A stretch of DNA of 64,000 nt from Sarocladium kiliense. Its lineage: Eukaryota; Ascomycota; Sordariomycetes; Hypocreales; Sarocladiaceae. The translations under genes and the position numbers were made by a program. This document shows positions 1 through 11,526 of the stretch, one piece after another. How positions within the stretch are numbered: the stretch's first letter is position 1; the number at the start of each line of letters is the position of its first letter. A model generated the notes under the pieces. The model searched no databases, was not told the DNA's origin, and saw only the letters and a program-made list of their open reading frames with translations. Location: positions 806,001 through 870,000 of the forward strand of contig JAUZTG010000012.1 in NCBI GenBank assembly GCA_030734395.1. The letters run 5' to 3'.

Positions 1-1044
1 GTACGGGACCTGCCTTGCCTAGGCGCTGAGCTGGGCGCCCTCTCTGGGGCGCTGTGGGGGTTGCCGATACTGGTACAAGCTGGCAGACCACACTCGGTCG
101 TCCGTCCGCCGTCCGTCTGCGTCCTGCTCGTCTTCTCGCTTGGACTATTCTAGTTAGTCCAGATAGCCCGGTGCTGGTGAGGCCCCCTCTCTCTCCTCAC
201 TTTCGCACTGCTCCTGTGGCCTTCCCTCCACACCTGATTGGACCTGTCATCGTAGTGAGAGCTGGAGTGTAGTCGCACTCTACTGCACCTTCTGCTCTCA
301 CTGACCTGACGCTGTTGCCGCCATTCCGTCTTTGGCGCCCCTGTTCGCTGCTCTGTCTTGTCTGTTCTGTTCTGCTACCGTCGATTTCCTCTCTTCTTGC
401 TTTTCCCATTTCTCAAGTACTGCTGCTTCGTCTATCCGGCAAGGAGCTACCAAAAGACGGCTACGTCGACTTACCTCAGCTAACTCTGGGGTCAATTGGT
501 ACCTGGTCGACATCCACTCCATCAGTCAATCACTCACCCACTGCCCCATTTGCTTGGTGCTTGGTGCCTCCTCTCTGTCCGTCCCCAGCTGTCCACCTCC
601 ACCACCGTCATCTGTCCACCGCATCCGCCACAACTCTCGACTCTCGACACCAACCACTGCCAGCCCGTCCCTGCGCCTTGCTATCGAAACCTTCCTCCGC
701 TCCTCTTGCCTCACCACCTCGACACTCGTCGTGACGCATCCAAGACGACATATCGCATTTGCGCATCGCTTTTCCCACTCGACGACCTTCTCGACGTCGA
801 TAGCCACTGCAACAAGTGCTGGCGACCGCTCAATTCGACGCCCACCGAAGGCCGCGGGAGAGCTCTCCGACTCGGCCCTCCCGCCCGACCGAAGATCGTC
901 GCGTGTCTCTCATCCCAGCCATGCGCCAGTAGCTGCTTCATTCGCCGTAACTGCGTAGATTAAAACCTTTCCTCAGACGTCTCTGCCCTTCGAATTTCTC
1001 ATTACCGATCGCAGGCGGCTTCATAGCCCCGCACAACCGCCAAC
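1..1044. other. Promoter and 5' leader of the G-alpha gene
   Basis: No gene is supported here. The sequence is strongly pyrimidine-rich from about 150 to 960, typical of a long fungal 5' leader on the plus strand. Overlapping open frames on both strands are low-complexity Ser/Pro/Arg-rich translations without recognisable domains, so I read them as chance. Short upstream ATGs exist in this leader and could matter for translation, but the transcription start is unknown. Confidence 0.5.
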
Positions 1045-2437
1045 ATGGGAGCTTGCATGAGCTCAAATACGGAGGAGATGGAGCAGAAGAAGAAGAGCCA
1101 GGCCATTGACAGAATATTGGAGGAGGATTCTAAAAAGCTGCGAAGAGAATGCAAAATTCTCTTGCTAGGTATGGTCATGTCTTCCCCTCACCCTCGCGCT
1201 CGATCGCTGACAGGCGCCCGTCCCCAGGCTCTGGCGAGAGCGGCAAATCTACGATTGTGAAACAGATGAAAATCATTCACCTTAAAGGCTACTCCGAAGA
1301 GGAGCTCTACAACTACCGAGCGACCGTCTTCAAGAACCTTGTCGAATGCGCAAAGGCTGTCGTCACGGCTATGCAGCAGCTCGAGATCGAGCCAACAAAC
1401 GAGGAGAATAAGAAGCATGCAGCATACCTCCTGGAATACCAAACCGAATCAGGGCCACAGGCACACATCGACCCCGAGGTGGGCACTGCAGTCCAATCTA
1501 TATGGAGTGATCCAGCAAAGGATCAATTGATGGAACACCAGACGGAATTCTACCTCATGGATTCCGCCGAATAGTAAGCTGCGCAAGATGCACCCTTCCA
1601 GCGTCTCCCTGGGTCTTCGCATGCGCTCGGGTCATGGTGCTGATGTTTTTTTTTTGCAGCTTCTTCCAAGAGGTGTCGCGCATTGTGGCGCCTGACTACC
1701 TGCCAAATGAGATGGACGTGCTGCGAGCACGGACGAAAACGACGGGTATCTACGAAACTCGGTTTCAAATGGGCCAGCTTAGCATGCAGTGAGCTCAGAC
1801 CACGGCTTCCCACGGGCGCGCACAACCACTAACGTACCGTGATTTAGCATGTTTGATGTTGGTGGCCAAAGAAGTGAGAGAAAGAAATGGATCCACTGCT
1901 TCGAGAACGTTACGTCGATTATCTTCTGCGTGGCACTCAGCGAGTACGACCAGGTCTTGTTGGAAGAGAGCAGTCAGGTGAGGCTACTGGACGGCTGGAT
2001 AACGGAAAGTGCCTCTTCGCTAACGTATGACTAGAACCGCATGATGGAGAGCTTACTCCTCTTTGACTCTGTTGTCAACTCTCGCTGGTTCGTGAGGACT
2101 AGTATCATATTGTTTCTCAACAAGGTCGACATTTTCAAGCAGAAACTCGGCCGCTCACCGCTGGGGAACTACTTCCCCGATTATTCTGGCGGAAACGATG
2201 TCAATAAGGCAGCCAAATACCTGCTTTGGCGATTTAATCAGGTTAACCGTGCACATCTGAATTTATATCCACAGTAAGCTCTATTATTTCCCTTGGGCTC
2301 TAATGGGTACTTTGGAGAGGCACTGACACCTTGACAGCTTGACGCAAGCGACCGACACTTCGAACATTCGACTCGTATTCGCCGCTGTCAAGGAGACCAT
2401 ACTGAATAACGCACTTAAGGATTCGGGAATTCTGTGA
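1045..2437 (+). CDS. gpa3: Heterotrimeric G-protein alpha subunit, fungal group III (GPA3/GanB/MagA type)
   Basis: GTP-binding alpha subunit of a heterotrimeric G protein that couples seven-helix receptors to, in fungi, mainly adenylate cyclase at the plasma membrane. Six exons (1045-1168, 1228-1573, 1660-1788, 1848-1977, 2035-2273, 2338-2437) join to 355 residues, the usual length. The N-terminus MGACMSS has Gly2 for myristoylation and Cys4 for palmitoylation. All nucleotide-binding motifs are present: GSGESGKST (P-loop), RTKTTGI (switch I), DVGGQRSE (switch II), FLNKVD and TQATDT. The C-terminus ends DSGIL, without the CxxX cysteine target of pertussis toxin, which with the MGACMS start fits group III rather than group I. 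The start ATG lies in a good context (caacATGg). The family call is firm; the subgroup rests on N- and C-terminal motifs. Confidence 0.96.
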
Positions 2438-4888
2438 TGGACATCTATCCTCGAGAACAGGACCCGAAGACTTTCTCCTTTTAGACACGCCTCTCGGAGC
2501 CCCGACCCGGGCAGGCGTCTAGAGCATTGACTGGCGTTTCCAGGCTGGGCGTTATATTGGCTTTCTTTGGTCTCTTTCTGGGTTGCTGGGACAGCGCTTT
2601 GCATACCATTTAGGTTCACTACCATGCTCGGGACTCTTCTTTGTTGGACTCAGGACTTTGGAGGAGGACTGTTACAACTGTGTGCTTGATCGAACTGCGC
2701 CATTTCTATACTCTGCTGGAAGTGATGGGCATGCAGAAATGCCAGACTGCCCTCAGAGACGCTCATTCCTACAAGGTGGGAGGATGATGATGGGTTTCCA
2801 GTGCGTATGCAGCACGGAGCTGGACATGGGTCACTGGCGTGGAGCTTGGTGTCGAGCGGCATGTTGGGAGCCTGTGGATTTATATGACGAATTGGACGAT
2901 ATGACATTATTATCTGTTTCTTGACTTTGCTTCTGCGTACCTTGCTTCCGTTACCTTTGCTTCTTCGTGGGCCGGGGTGCAGCTCGTGTGGAGCTCGATG
3001 ACTGTCCCTTCTTGACCATGTGAGAAGCCTAGTACCTGCACGTGTTCTCGTGAGCAGTGTGTTCGATCGTCCGACCGTATATGCTTGTGGGTTTGTCGCC
3101 TTTGTCTCTCTAAAAAACGAGCGGCAGCAGCTATGGAAATACAGTGTGGAAGTTGTGGTCTACAGGACAATAAGGATATTTGCAAGAGATGACCTCTCAG
3201 TCGTTAACTGATGGGATTGGAGGATCGCATTCCGTTCGCCTCTACAAAAGCTAGTTTGGACAATGAGTTGCGCAATACAACTGTGACAGGTGATATGTTG
3301 GGTTGTGGATATTGAGCTCGTAACCAACTGCCCTGAGTAAGACTCAAGGTCACGAATAGCAAGTCAAGGGGGTCAGGAACCGGGGCAGAGCCAACCAAGT
3401 GGCCGTGTCGGGGCAGCCGGAGCTAGGCCAAGCTTTCCTTTCGCTTGCCAGTGCAAGTCCCCCTTGACTATGGAGACGAAAACAGTGGGCTTCCTAGTAG
3501 TCTTTGCTTTTCGTGTGTCGAGAACCCATGGGCTCGAAGGAGCCTGCCTAGCGCTAGAGGGAAAGCTGGAGCTGGAGCTTTTGTGGAGTGTGTGAGTGAG
3601 CTGATGGGCGGTGGGGAGCTAAGTTCTGGAATGGGAGATGCGGGATGGACGGGATGGTGCGGATGTCGAATGGGAGAGATAAGCAAGTAGAAGATCAATC
3701 AATGATATGTCAGGAAGGGACTCGGGTGTGGCTGCGAGAGGAGGAGAGCGGGAGACGAAAGTAACGGGAGCATGTTGGATGATGTCGCCATGGTTGGTGG
3801 TGCAGCTCGATGACCCCGCGGTTGGGATGCAGTCGGTGGTGGTGTGGATGGTGGGTTGGACGGGAAGAAGGGCGAGACCGGAGGAAGGATCTGGACCAGA
3901 TGTCAACAATAACTTCACATGTCAGAAACGAGACGGACAAAGTCAGCGATAGCTTCATCCTGGCACTTTTTGGATGAGTTTTCTTGAGCTCTTGGGCTTC
4001 TCAGGACTGTGGAGTCAGGGAGGCGGTGGTTCGCGAGATGATCGCACGATGTGATGCAATGGGCCGTGGCAGCTACGGCACGGACAGGGATAATGATGTG
4101 GGAGAGCTGCGCTTGGGAGGGAGCTGCAGCAGGAAGGCGTGAAACCGTTGGATAGGCTTGCAGAAGCTTGAAGCACGTTGACGTGACCACCCTGGGCTTC
4201 TAGGTGTTGATGTGAATGCCTTGCCGACCTTACCTTACCTTGGGCACAGACCGGTCACAGTGAAATACGGTAGCTGTGCTGCTGCTGCTGCTAGCCCCGT
4301 CCTACAACAGCCGCAACCAGGCAAGTGCCGTACCATTGCCCACCCCTCCTCTGTTGCTTTCTGCTTGCTCATAGTCCTCCTCGTGCTCCTCCTCTACTTC
4401 CCCGTGTTCCTGTCCTGTCCTGTCCCATCCTTATATCCTATTGAGCTGCCAACCCTCCCAAGCTTTCACTCCTCCCCTTCTCTCCCTCCCCTTCACTTCC
4501 CCTCCTCCTATCCTCGCAAAGCATCCTTCTCCTCATCCATTCAAACCACCCGCTGTTTGCTTCTCTTTCACCCTGTTATTTTACCTCCTCCAGCTTTATT
4601 CTGGCTGCGCGGTTCGATCCCGACTCTCCGTCCTGGGCACGCACGCCATTGTGTCTCCTCATCAAACAGCTGTTTGCTGATCCCCGCCTACCCCACCACC
4701 CCATTGACGTACGGCGTGTCAAGACAACTGTGCCGCGCTCCATAGCATCCAGCAGTCTGTAAGGTGAGTGCCATTGATTCGGCAGCCTCGGTCTTTCCCA
4801 ATCGAAATACCTGTCGCAAGCTCTCTTCAGACTTCTTTAGCTGCCATCGCAGATTCTGACAGGATTTAGATAACTTGTCTTCACAATC
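2438..4888. other. Long intergenic region: G-alpha 3' end and glycogen phosphorylase promoter/leader
   Basis: No convincing coding sequence in 2.4 kb. The stretch 4340-4600 is C/T-rich and includes several CCCCT pentamers (about 4343-4510), the core of yeast STRE stress elements, which drive GPH1 in Saccharomyces; in a CT-rich tract they may be chance. A gtgagt at 4764 followed by acceptor-like AGs at about 4862-4868 could be a 5' UTR intron just before the ATG at 4889. Confidence 0.4.
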
Positions 4889-7800
4889 ATGGCTTCCGAA
4901 CGCCTTCCCACCCGCGAGCGTCGCCCCTCCATGGGAGCCCCCATTGTCGACATCCAGGGCGCCGTTGGCCCTGCTGGTATCTCGAGACCCAAACACAAGC
5001 GAACTGTCACTGGCTTCGGCCCCGGCGAGATCAAGCATGTTGAAGGTGCGTCGGGAGTCTATCAGCTGATTTCCCTATTCCTTCGAAGAATTGGCGGAGC
5101 GCGACGACTGTGGGAGGGAGAACCACATGATCTCACTAACACCTTTGGACAGCTTCAATTCCTGAACCTCAGCGTGAGGCCTGGAAGAGGAGTCAGACTC
5201 AGGCCTTCAAGACCCCCGAGGACTTTGAGAAGGAGGTCGTCCGCCATGTCGAGACTTCCCTTGCCCGAAGCATGTTCAACTGCGACGAGTACGCTGCATA
5301 CGCCGCCACCAGCTTGGCGTTCCGCGACAAGCTCATTCTCGACTGGAACCGCACCCAGCAGCGTCAGACTTTCCGCGATCCCAAGCGCGTCTACTATCTT
5401 AGTCTCGAATTTCTCATGGGCCGCACTCTGGACAATGCCATGCTCAATGTCGGCCTCAAGGATACAGCCAAGAGTAAGTTCCATGTATGAATCGTGGTCA
5501 GCGTGATAAGGAGCTGACGCCTTGTCAGGTGGCCTCAATGAGCTTGGCTTTCGCATCGAGGATGTAATTACCCAGGAACATGATGCTGCTCTAGGTAACG
5601 GCGGTCTTGGACGTCTCGCTGCTTGTTTCCTGGACAGTCTTGCATCTCTTGACTTCCCCGCATGGGGTTACGGCCTGCGATACCGTTACGGCATTTTCAA
5701 GCAGGAGATCATCGACGGTTATCAAGTCGAGGTGCCCGACTACTGGCTTGACTTCAACCCCTGGGAGTTCCCTCGTCATGATGTCACAGTGGATGTGAGT
5801 AGAAGAAGCCCTGATTACACGTCAGAAGTCACTAACTGATGATGTTCTAAATTGCAGATCCAATTCTTCGGAAACGTTCGCAAGGAGGTCAACTCCGAGG
5901 GCAAGACCATCTCAAACTGGGAAGGTGGCGAGGTCGTTCGCGCTGTTGCCTACGATGTCCCGATTCCGGGATACGATACGCCTACCACCAACAACCTTCG
6001 TCTTTGGTCCAGCAAGGCTTCTCACGGCGAGTTTGACTTCCAGAAGTTCAATAGTGGTGACTATGAAAGCTCAGTCGCCGACCAGCAGCGTGCTGAGACT
6101 ATCAGCGCCGTCTTGTACCCCAATGACAATCTCGAGCGGGGCAAAGAGCTGCGTCTGAAGCAGCAATACTTCTGGGTTGCTGCCTCTCTATATGACATTG
6201 TTCGTCGTTTCAAGAAGTCAAAACGTCCCTGGAAAGAGTTTCCCGATCAGGTCGCAATTCAGCTGAATGATACCCACCCGACTCTGGCCATCGTCGAGCT
6301 GCAGCGCATTCTTATCGATATCGAGGGGCTCGAATGGAGTGAGGCCTGGGACATCGTCACTTCCACGGTAAGGTCGTCCAAGATACCGATGACTTTATGC
6401 ATCAAGCTAATACTTCTGTTCATAGTTCGGCTACACCAACCACACTGTACTCCCCGAGGCTCTGGAGAAGTGGCCCGTCGGTCTGGTGCAGCACCTTCTT
6501 CCCAGGCACCTGCAGATCATTTACGATATCAACCTGTTCTTCCTTCAAAGTGTAGAGAAGGCCTTCCCCAACGATAGGGATATCCTCCGAAGGGTGTCTA
6601 TCATTGAGGAGTCCCAGCCTAAGATGGTCAGGATGGCCTTCCTTGCTATCGTGGGTTCCCACAAGGTCAATGGCGTAGCCGAACTGCATTCCGATCTCAT
6701 CAAAACCACCATTTTCAAGGATTTCGTGGAGATCTATGGGCCCGACAAATTCACCAACGTCACGAATGGTATTACCCCTCGTCGTTGGTTGCACCAGGCG
6801 AACCCTCGCTTGTCCGAGCTCATTGCCAGCAAGTGCGGCGGAAACGGCTTCCTCAAGGACCTTACCAACTTGAACCAACTTGAGAAGTTCATCAATGATA
6901 AGGGGTTCCGCAAGGAGTGGGCTGAGATCAAGTACGCCAACAAGGTGCGACTGGCCCAGCATATCAAGAAGAGCACTGGCGTCACCGTCAACCCATCCGC
7001 TCTCTTCGACGTTCAGGTCAAGCGTATCCACGAGTACAAGCGTCAGCAACTCAACATATTTGGTGTGATTCACCGGTATCTCACCCTGAAGGCCATGAGC
7101 CCCGAAGAGCGGAAGAAACAGCAACCCAGAGTTTCCATCTTTGGTGGCAAGGCTGCACCGGGCTACTGGATGGCCAAGCAAATCATTCACCTTATCAATG
7201 CGGTCGGTTCAGTTGTGAACAATGATGAAGACATTGGTGACCTCCTCAAAGTCATCTTCCTAGAGGACTACAACGTCAGCAAAGCTGAGATCATCACTCC
7301 TGCATCCGACATCAGCGAACACATCTCCACGGCCGGAACTGAGTACGTTCGAAATGACCACATTTGACAACGCATTACTGACGCACATGTAGGGCTTCCG
7401 GTACCAGCAACATGAAGTTCGTGCTCAATGGCGGTCTCATCATTGGAACATGTGACGGTGCAAACGTAGGTTGACAAGATCGTGGAACTTGACTCTGCAT
7501 TGGAGAGCTGACCCATTGGCCCAGATTGAGATCACCCGCGAGATCGGCGAGAACAACATCTTCCTGTTCGGCAACTTGGCCGAAGACGTTGAGGACCTTC
7601 GTCACTCCCACACATACGGCTCTCACACCATTGACCCTGACTTGGCAAAGGTCTTCGAAGAGATTCAGAAGGGTACTTTCGGAAGCGCGCACGACTTCCA
7701 GGCCATGATCAATGCTGTTAAAGACCACGGCGATTACTATCTTGTCTCGGATGACTTCCACAGCTACATTGAGACCCATGCGATGGTCGACGAGGCATAC

Positions 7801-7932
7801 CGCAACCAAGACGAATGGCTTGAGAAGTGCATCACCGCTGTTGCGCGCATGGGATTCTTCAGCAGCGACCGTTGCATTAACGAGTACGCCGAAGGTATCT
7901 GGAACATCGAGCCTCAGGTCACCAAGGATTGA
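4889..7932 (+). CDS. gph1: Glycogen phosphorylase (EC 2.4.1.1)
   Basis: Pyridoxal-phosphate enzyme that releases glucose-1-phosphate from cytosolic glycogen. Seven exons (4889-5045, 5153-5473, 5529-5794, 5858-6367, 6426-7342, 7393-7465, 7525-7932) give 883 residues, the normal size of fungal GT35 phosphorylases. Recognisable blocks include YYLSLEFLMGR, ALGNGGLGRLAACF, the substrate-site QLNDTHPTL, FTNHTV-type GYTNHTVLPEALEKW, VKRIHEYKRQ, and near the C-terminus EASGTSNMKF, whose lysine binds PLP, followed by NGGLIIGTCDGAN. The fifth exon is the largest and the last two introns are short. The N-terminal extension of about 40 residues before the conserved core (RERRPSM) is where yeast GPH1 is phosphorylated, though I see only candidate Ser/Thr. 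No defect noticed. It lies downstream of the G-alpha gene on the same strand with its own long promoter. Confidence 0.97.
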
Positions 7933-8900
7933 GGGTCAAGGGTATATGATTTGTAACGGGACCGCAGAGTAACACCTACGAAGCAACAAATAGGATTTTG
8001 AGACTTTACTAGTATAGGTCTTTGGGTTTTGATTGGCATGGCCTCAGGGACAGTGCTTATCTACTTCCGACCAATTCCACTTCTCGCCAACAGATAATGC
8101 TGTTCCTCGAGATACTTTATAAACAAGAGGAACTAAGATCGCTACCTAGAGTAAACTTGTTAAGATTATTAATAATAAGCAGCTACTTAACTAGGGAGAT
8201 AGTACCTAATTATTATCTATAAATTATATTAACCAAGGATTGTGATATTTAATAGAATATTCTAAGTTATAATTATAATATCTTATGCCTAATATAATAT
8301 ATTATTTAAATTTAATAACTCTTTTATTTAATTCATTATAATTAGTATCAATTATAATAAAGCTCTCTTAAATAAGTAGAACTAAATATACTTCAATAAG
8401 TAAAATAACTTAGCTGTAATATCCTCTTTATAAATATCTCTTATATTAATTTTATTGATTATCAATTATTTTTTAAACAATCTGCCCTGTAACTTCATTT
8501 AGTAGTTAAATAATACTTTTTATATTTGGGCTTGGTGATTACTTATTATAATAACTTGCTATTTATTATAACTTAAATATATTAGAATCCTTGGGACTTT
8601 AATTATTTATAGCTAAGTAAGTATTAGGTTAGATTAGGTAGATTTTACTAAATAAGGTTGATTATTATACCACACCTACTAATGCTCTAGGTTAACAAGA
8701 AGTATTAACACCTTATACTCCCTATTGAGTTAGCTTAGGGTTAGCGTTGTGTAGGAACTTCAACGTCTATACCCAGCAGGTCGCTGAGAATGAGTGATAG
8801 GGTAATGTAATTTACTGACAGAATTAATAAATAGCTTGATAGTTTAGTCTAAATTGAATGTCTAATTTAAATCTTTGTGTATCCAACCCTATAGAATCGC
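7933..8900. repeat. AT-rich block, possible decayed repeat (RIP-like)
   Basis: From about 8100 to 8880 the sequence becomes extremely A+T-rich and TA-rich (for example 8160-8480 is almost devoid of G and C runs) with stop codons in every frame. All flanking genes have near-balanced composition. Such blocks in ascomycetes usually mark transposons decayed by repeat-induced point mutation; no recognisable transposase or terminal repeat remains. The first 100-150 bases after 7932 are probably the phosphorylase 3' UTR. Confidence 0.55.
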
Positions 8901-10098
8901 TTAAGCATTCGGCGGAGAGGCAATACCGCCGTCGATATTCAAGCCCGTGCTTGCAAACAAGAAAGTCCATTTCTTCAGTCGGCCACAAGTTGCCGCTAGT
9001 TCTCTCAGATCAAATAGCTCTCCGATAGGCATTCCCCCTCCAGCTAAAAATACCTCGTGGATTGAAGGAGATTTAGGAGATGGGTAACACTCGTAAGCGC
9101 CACTAATCCGACCAAAGTCAGCTCTTCGAATCCTAATATCAACCATGTCAAAATATGCTGACGGATGAATATAATCTGGACTCACGCATCTGACACAACT
9201 GCAGCAATCCCACTTTCCCAGTGCCACCTCATAGCTTCCTCATTGTGATCAACACCAACTGTACCCTTCCAGAATCTTCCCATATCTTCCCTCTGTTCGT
9301 CACTTAATGCTAGAAAAGCCTCTGTCCAGCCTGTTCGAACAATGCAGATATCACCCGGCTGGAAGATGACCCCTTCATACCTGGCTGCTTCTTCCAAGAG
9401 GTCCAGAGTGATTGGTATTGACAGGTCGAAGTGAGACAGCTGAAGTCGGTGGCGGTCAAGATAACATGCTACATCAAGCAAGATTCCGCGAGATGTAATA
9501 GGATGCTTTGCGTAGTCTGCGTTGTGAGCAAGAACAAGATGGATCACATGCATATCATAACTCACTTTGGGTTCCGTATTTGTGATTTGTTGTATCTAAT
9601 GCTTCCGCCTCTGTCATTCATCCATGAAAAGTGTATACGTCTTTCTATGGCCAATGCTTGTATGCGAAATGACGGAATCCATCCCACTGGGTTGAAGTCT
9701 GGGTATTGAATGTAACAATATCATCGATACAATACACTCGGTGCTCACTGTTATTCTATCAGCACACTTATTTTCACAGCCAACGATCTTTCCTTGCGAC
9801 TCACACCTCCCGTTAGGGGTGGCCTGACCGGGCCGAGCGAGGGAAAGGAGGTGTACGATAGCCTGCAGCTCATATGTTAAGATCGCTATCGACGGCTTTG
9901 TAGCAATCTCCAATAGTCATGTATTGACTTAAAATTGATTCGTATGCCATGCTGAATGCTGTCCCTCCCTCCTTTAATTGAATCTGGGGTGATGAGATTC
10001 AACCGACCTAGTTCATCATCTGCGCCGTACAATCCCCATGCGTTAAGAGGGGGATCACTCCTTCGTTTCAGCTCGTCGAATGAGCACGGTATCGTCAT
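8901..10098 (-). pseudogene. Cyclase-family (kynurenine-formamidase-like) metal-dependent hydrolase, broken
   Basis: Reading from ATG 10098 to stop 8901, the pieces match the fungal putative-cyclase family (PF04199). The N-terminus has AWGLYGADDELGRLNLITPD; the centre has VTFNTQTSTQWDGFRHFAYK (about 9660-9735); then TNHKYGTQ joins through a good intron to NYAKHPITSRGILLD; the end has MPIGELFDLRELA and GLNIDGGIASPPNA. The reading is interrupted by TAG at 9645-9647 and TGA at 9618-9620, in a stretch where relatives read through, and by a frame change at about 9744-9768 where only an implausible 20-base intron would fit. The metal-binding WDGFRHF core survives. If intact the protein would be about 300 residues. 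Assembly error or unusual splicing are alternatives, but three lesions in 150 bases favour a pseudogene. Confidence 0.72.
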
Positions 10099-11526
10099 GT
10101 TTTGCTTGGAATCAAGCAGTTATGGAGGATCTAGCTTAAACAGGATTGAGTCCTAAGGCGGCGTCATTGACCGACTCCTTTCAATTATTGAGCGGTGACC
10201 TTCTCAAACGCGTCTTCAACGGACACTTGGTTCTGCCGGTGGTATACATCCCGGTGGCTGGTTCTGATTCCCGTTCCCCACTCTTTTCCTGATCTCCCTG
10301 CTCTATGCCATCTCCCTGCAAAGCCAGCCACAATCTGTTCTTAGATCACATCTTTCCAAGCCCCAGAATAACGTTAGTTTCCCTTTTGATCACCGGTAGC
10401 GCAGGCCAGGGAGTCGTTTATGAGGCTAGCGCCCCGCTGTTGGAATCTAACAGCCGGTATTTGAGGGTTCGGCTACTAGATGAGAATGAGATGACTTATT
10501 ATACTTATCCATGTACGAAGTGTTTTATGTAGTGGGGTGCATCCTATTAGGAATGATATCTTGGGCGAGGACCTTTATTCTTGTCACTTTACTGCTGCAG
10601 AATAGAGGTCACTACTATAACAAGCAAATTCCTTTCAATGTTGAGGAGATCAGAATCTGCCATTGTCACAATTACCTGGAGGTGATCTATGTCTGAAGTA
10701 CCGCGCAGTACGAAGTCTGTCCAAATGGCCGGAGCAAGGAAATACTGTCCCTGCTTATCTAGAGGAAGAGTGGATGAGATTTGGATTGAAGGGTATCAGC
10801 CAACTCTATGGGAGAACCATTGAAAGAGGAGAGTTTGTCAACTCTGCTCGGCTTGTCTGCTGTTCTCTGCCGCTCTATTGCTACCTATAAAGTGGACCCG
10901 AGCGACATAGCACTCCAAATGAAGGACCAGCGAGTACTCCTCTAGGATGGTCGAGACTGGAACGACCGTTCAACGATTTCGGATAGTGAAAGAATAGTTC
11001 AACGTCCATCGCTCAACTGACCCTGTTTAGGATCCCGGCTTTTTGCCTCCGCAAAAGACTTCAGCCGCGTGTCTCTGGGTTCAGCACGAATATTCTAGAA
11101 AGAACTAGACCCGGAATCATGGCTATTGCGTGGCCTTAGCAATAAAACTTCAATCTTGTGTCTAAAAAATCGCAGAGTATACGCCTTAAGAACTCATAGC
11201 TATGTTAGAAGAAGTAGACCGTGTGTTTTCGCAGTCGCATCGCCTGTGATAGAAAGTCGAGCTCGCGCCAAGGCGTGCGAGAATTACCCGGGGGAAGCTG
11301 GGGAAGCGAGAGAGGTCAGCCGTCTTAGCGACAAAGTTCCAGCGGATACAATCTGATGGCTGAGTATATAATCTTGCTATAGAAGCAGTCGGATTGTGGG
11401 ATCTCCAATCATCTGCTAATGCTACCCAAATACAATGACCTTGACCCTTGGTAACTCAGCTCACTTCTCGTGTCAATCCACTATCGCAAGACAGTGTATT
11501 CATTTGTGAGGTTTGATGTACAATCA
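10099..11526. other. Intergenic, no gene seen
   Basis: Between the broken cyclase gene and the sugar porter (both minus strand) I find only short frames without domain resemblance. It holds the former cyclase promoter and the porter 3' region. Confidence 0.4.

Noticed and set aside
315..963. Three long overlapping plus-strand frames before the G-alpha start
   Set aside because: Low-complexity Ser/Pro/Leu translations of a pyrimidine-rich leader, overlapping each other in different frames.
4598..4622. GGTTCGATCCC, a match to the tRNA B-box
   Set aside because: No A-box, cloverleaf or acceptor stem could be formed around it.
6420..7190. 256-codon open frame antisense to glycogen phosphorylase
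   Set aside because: It is the shadow of the long phosphorylase exon; its translation has no domain and the sense frame is clearly conserved.
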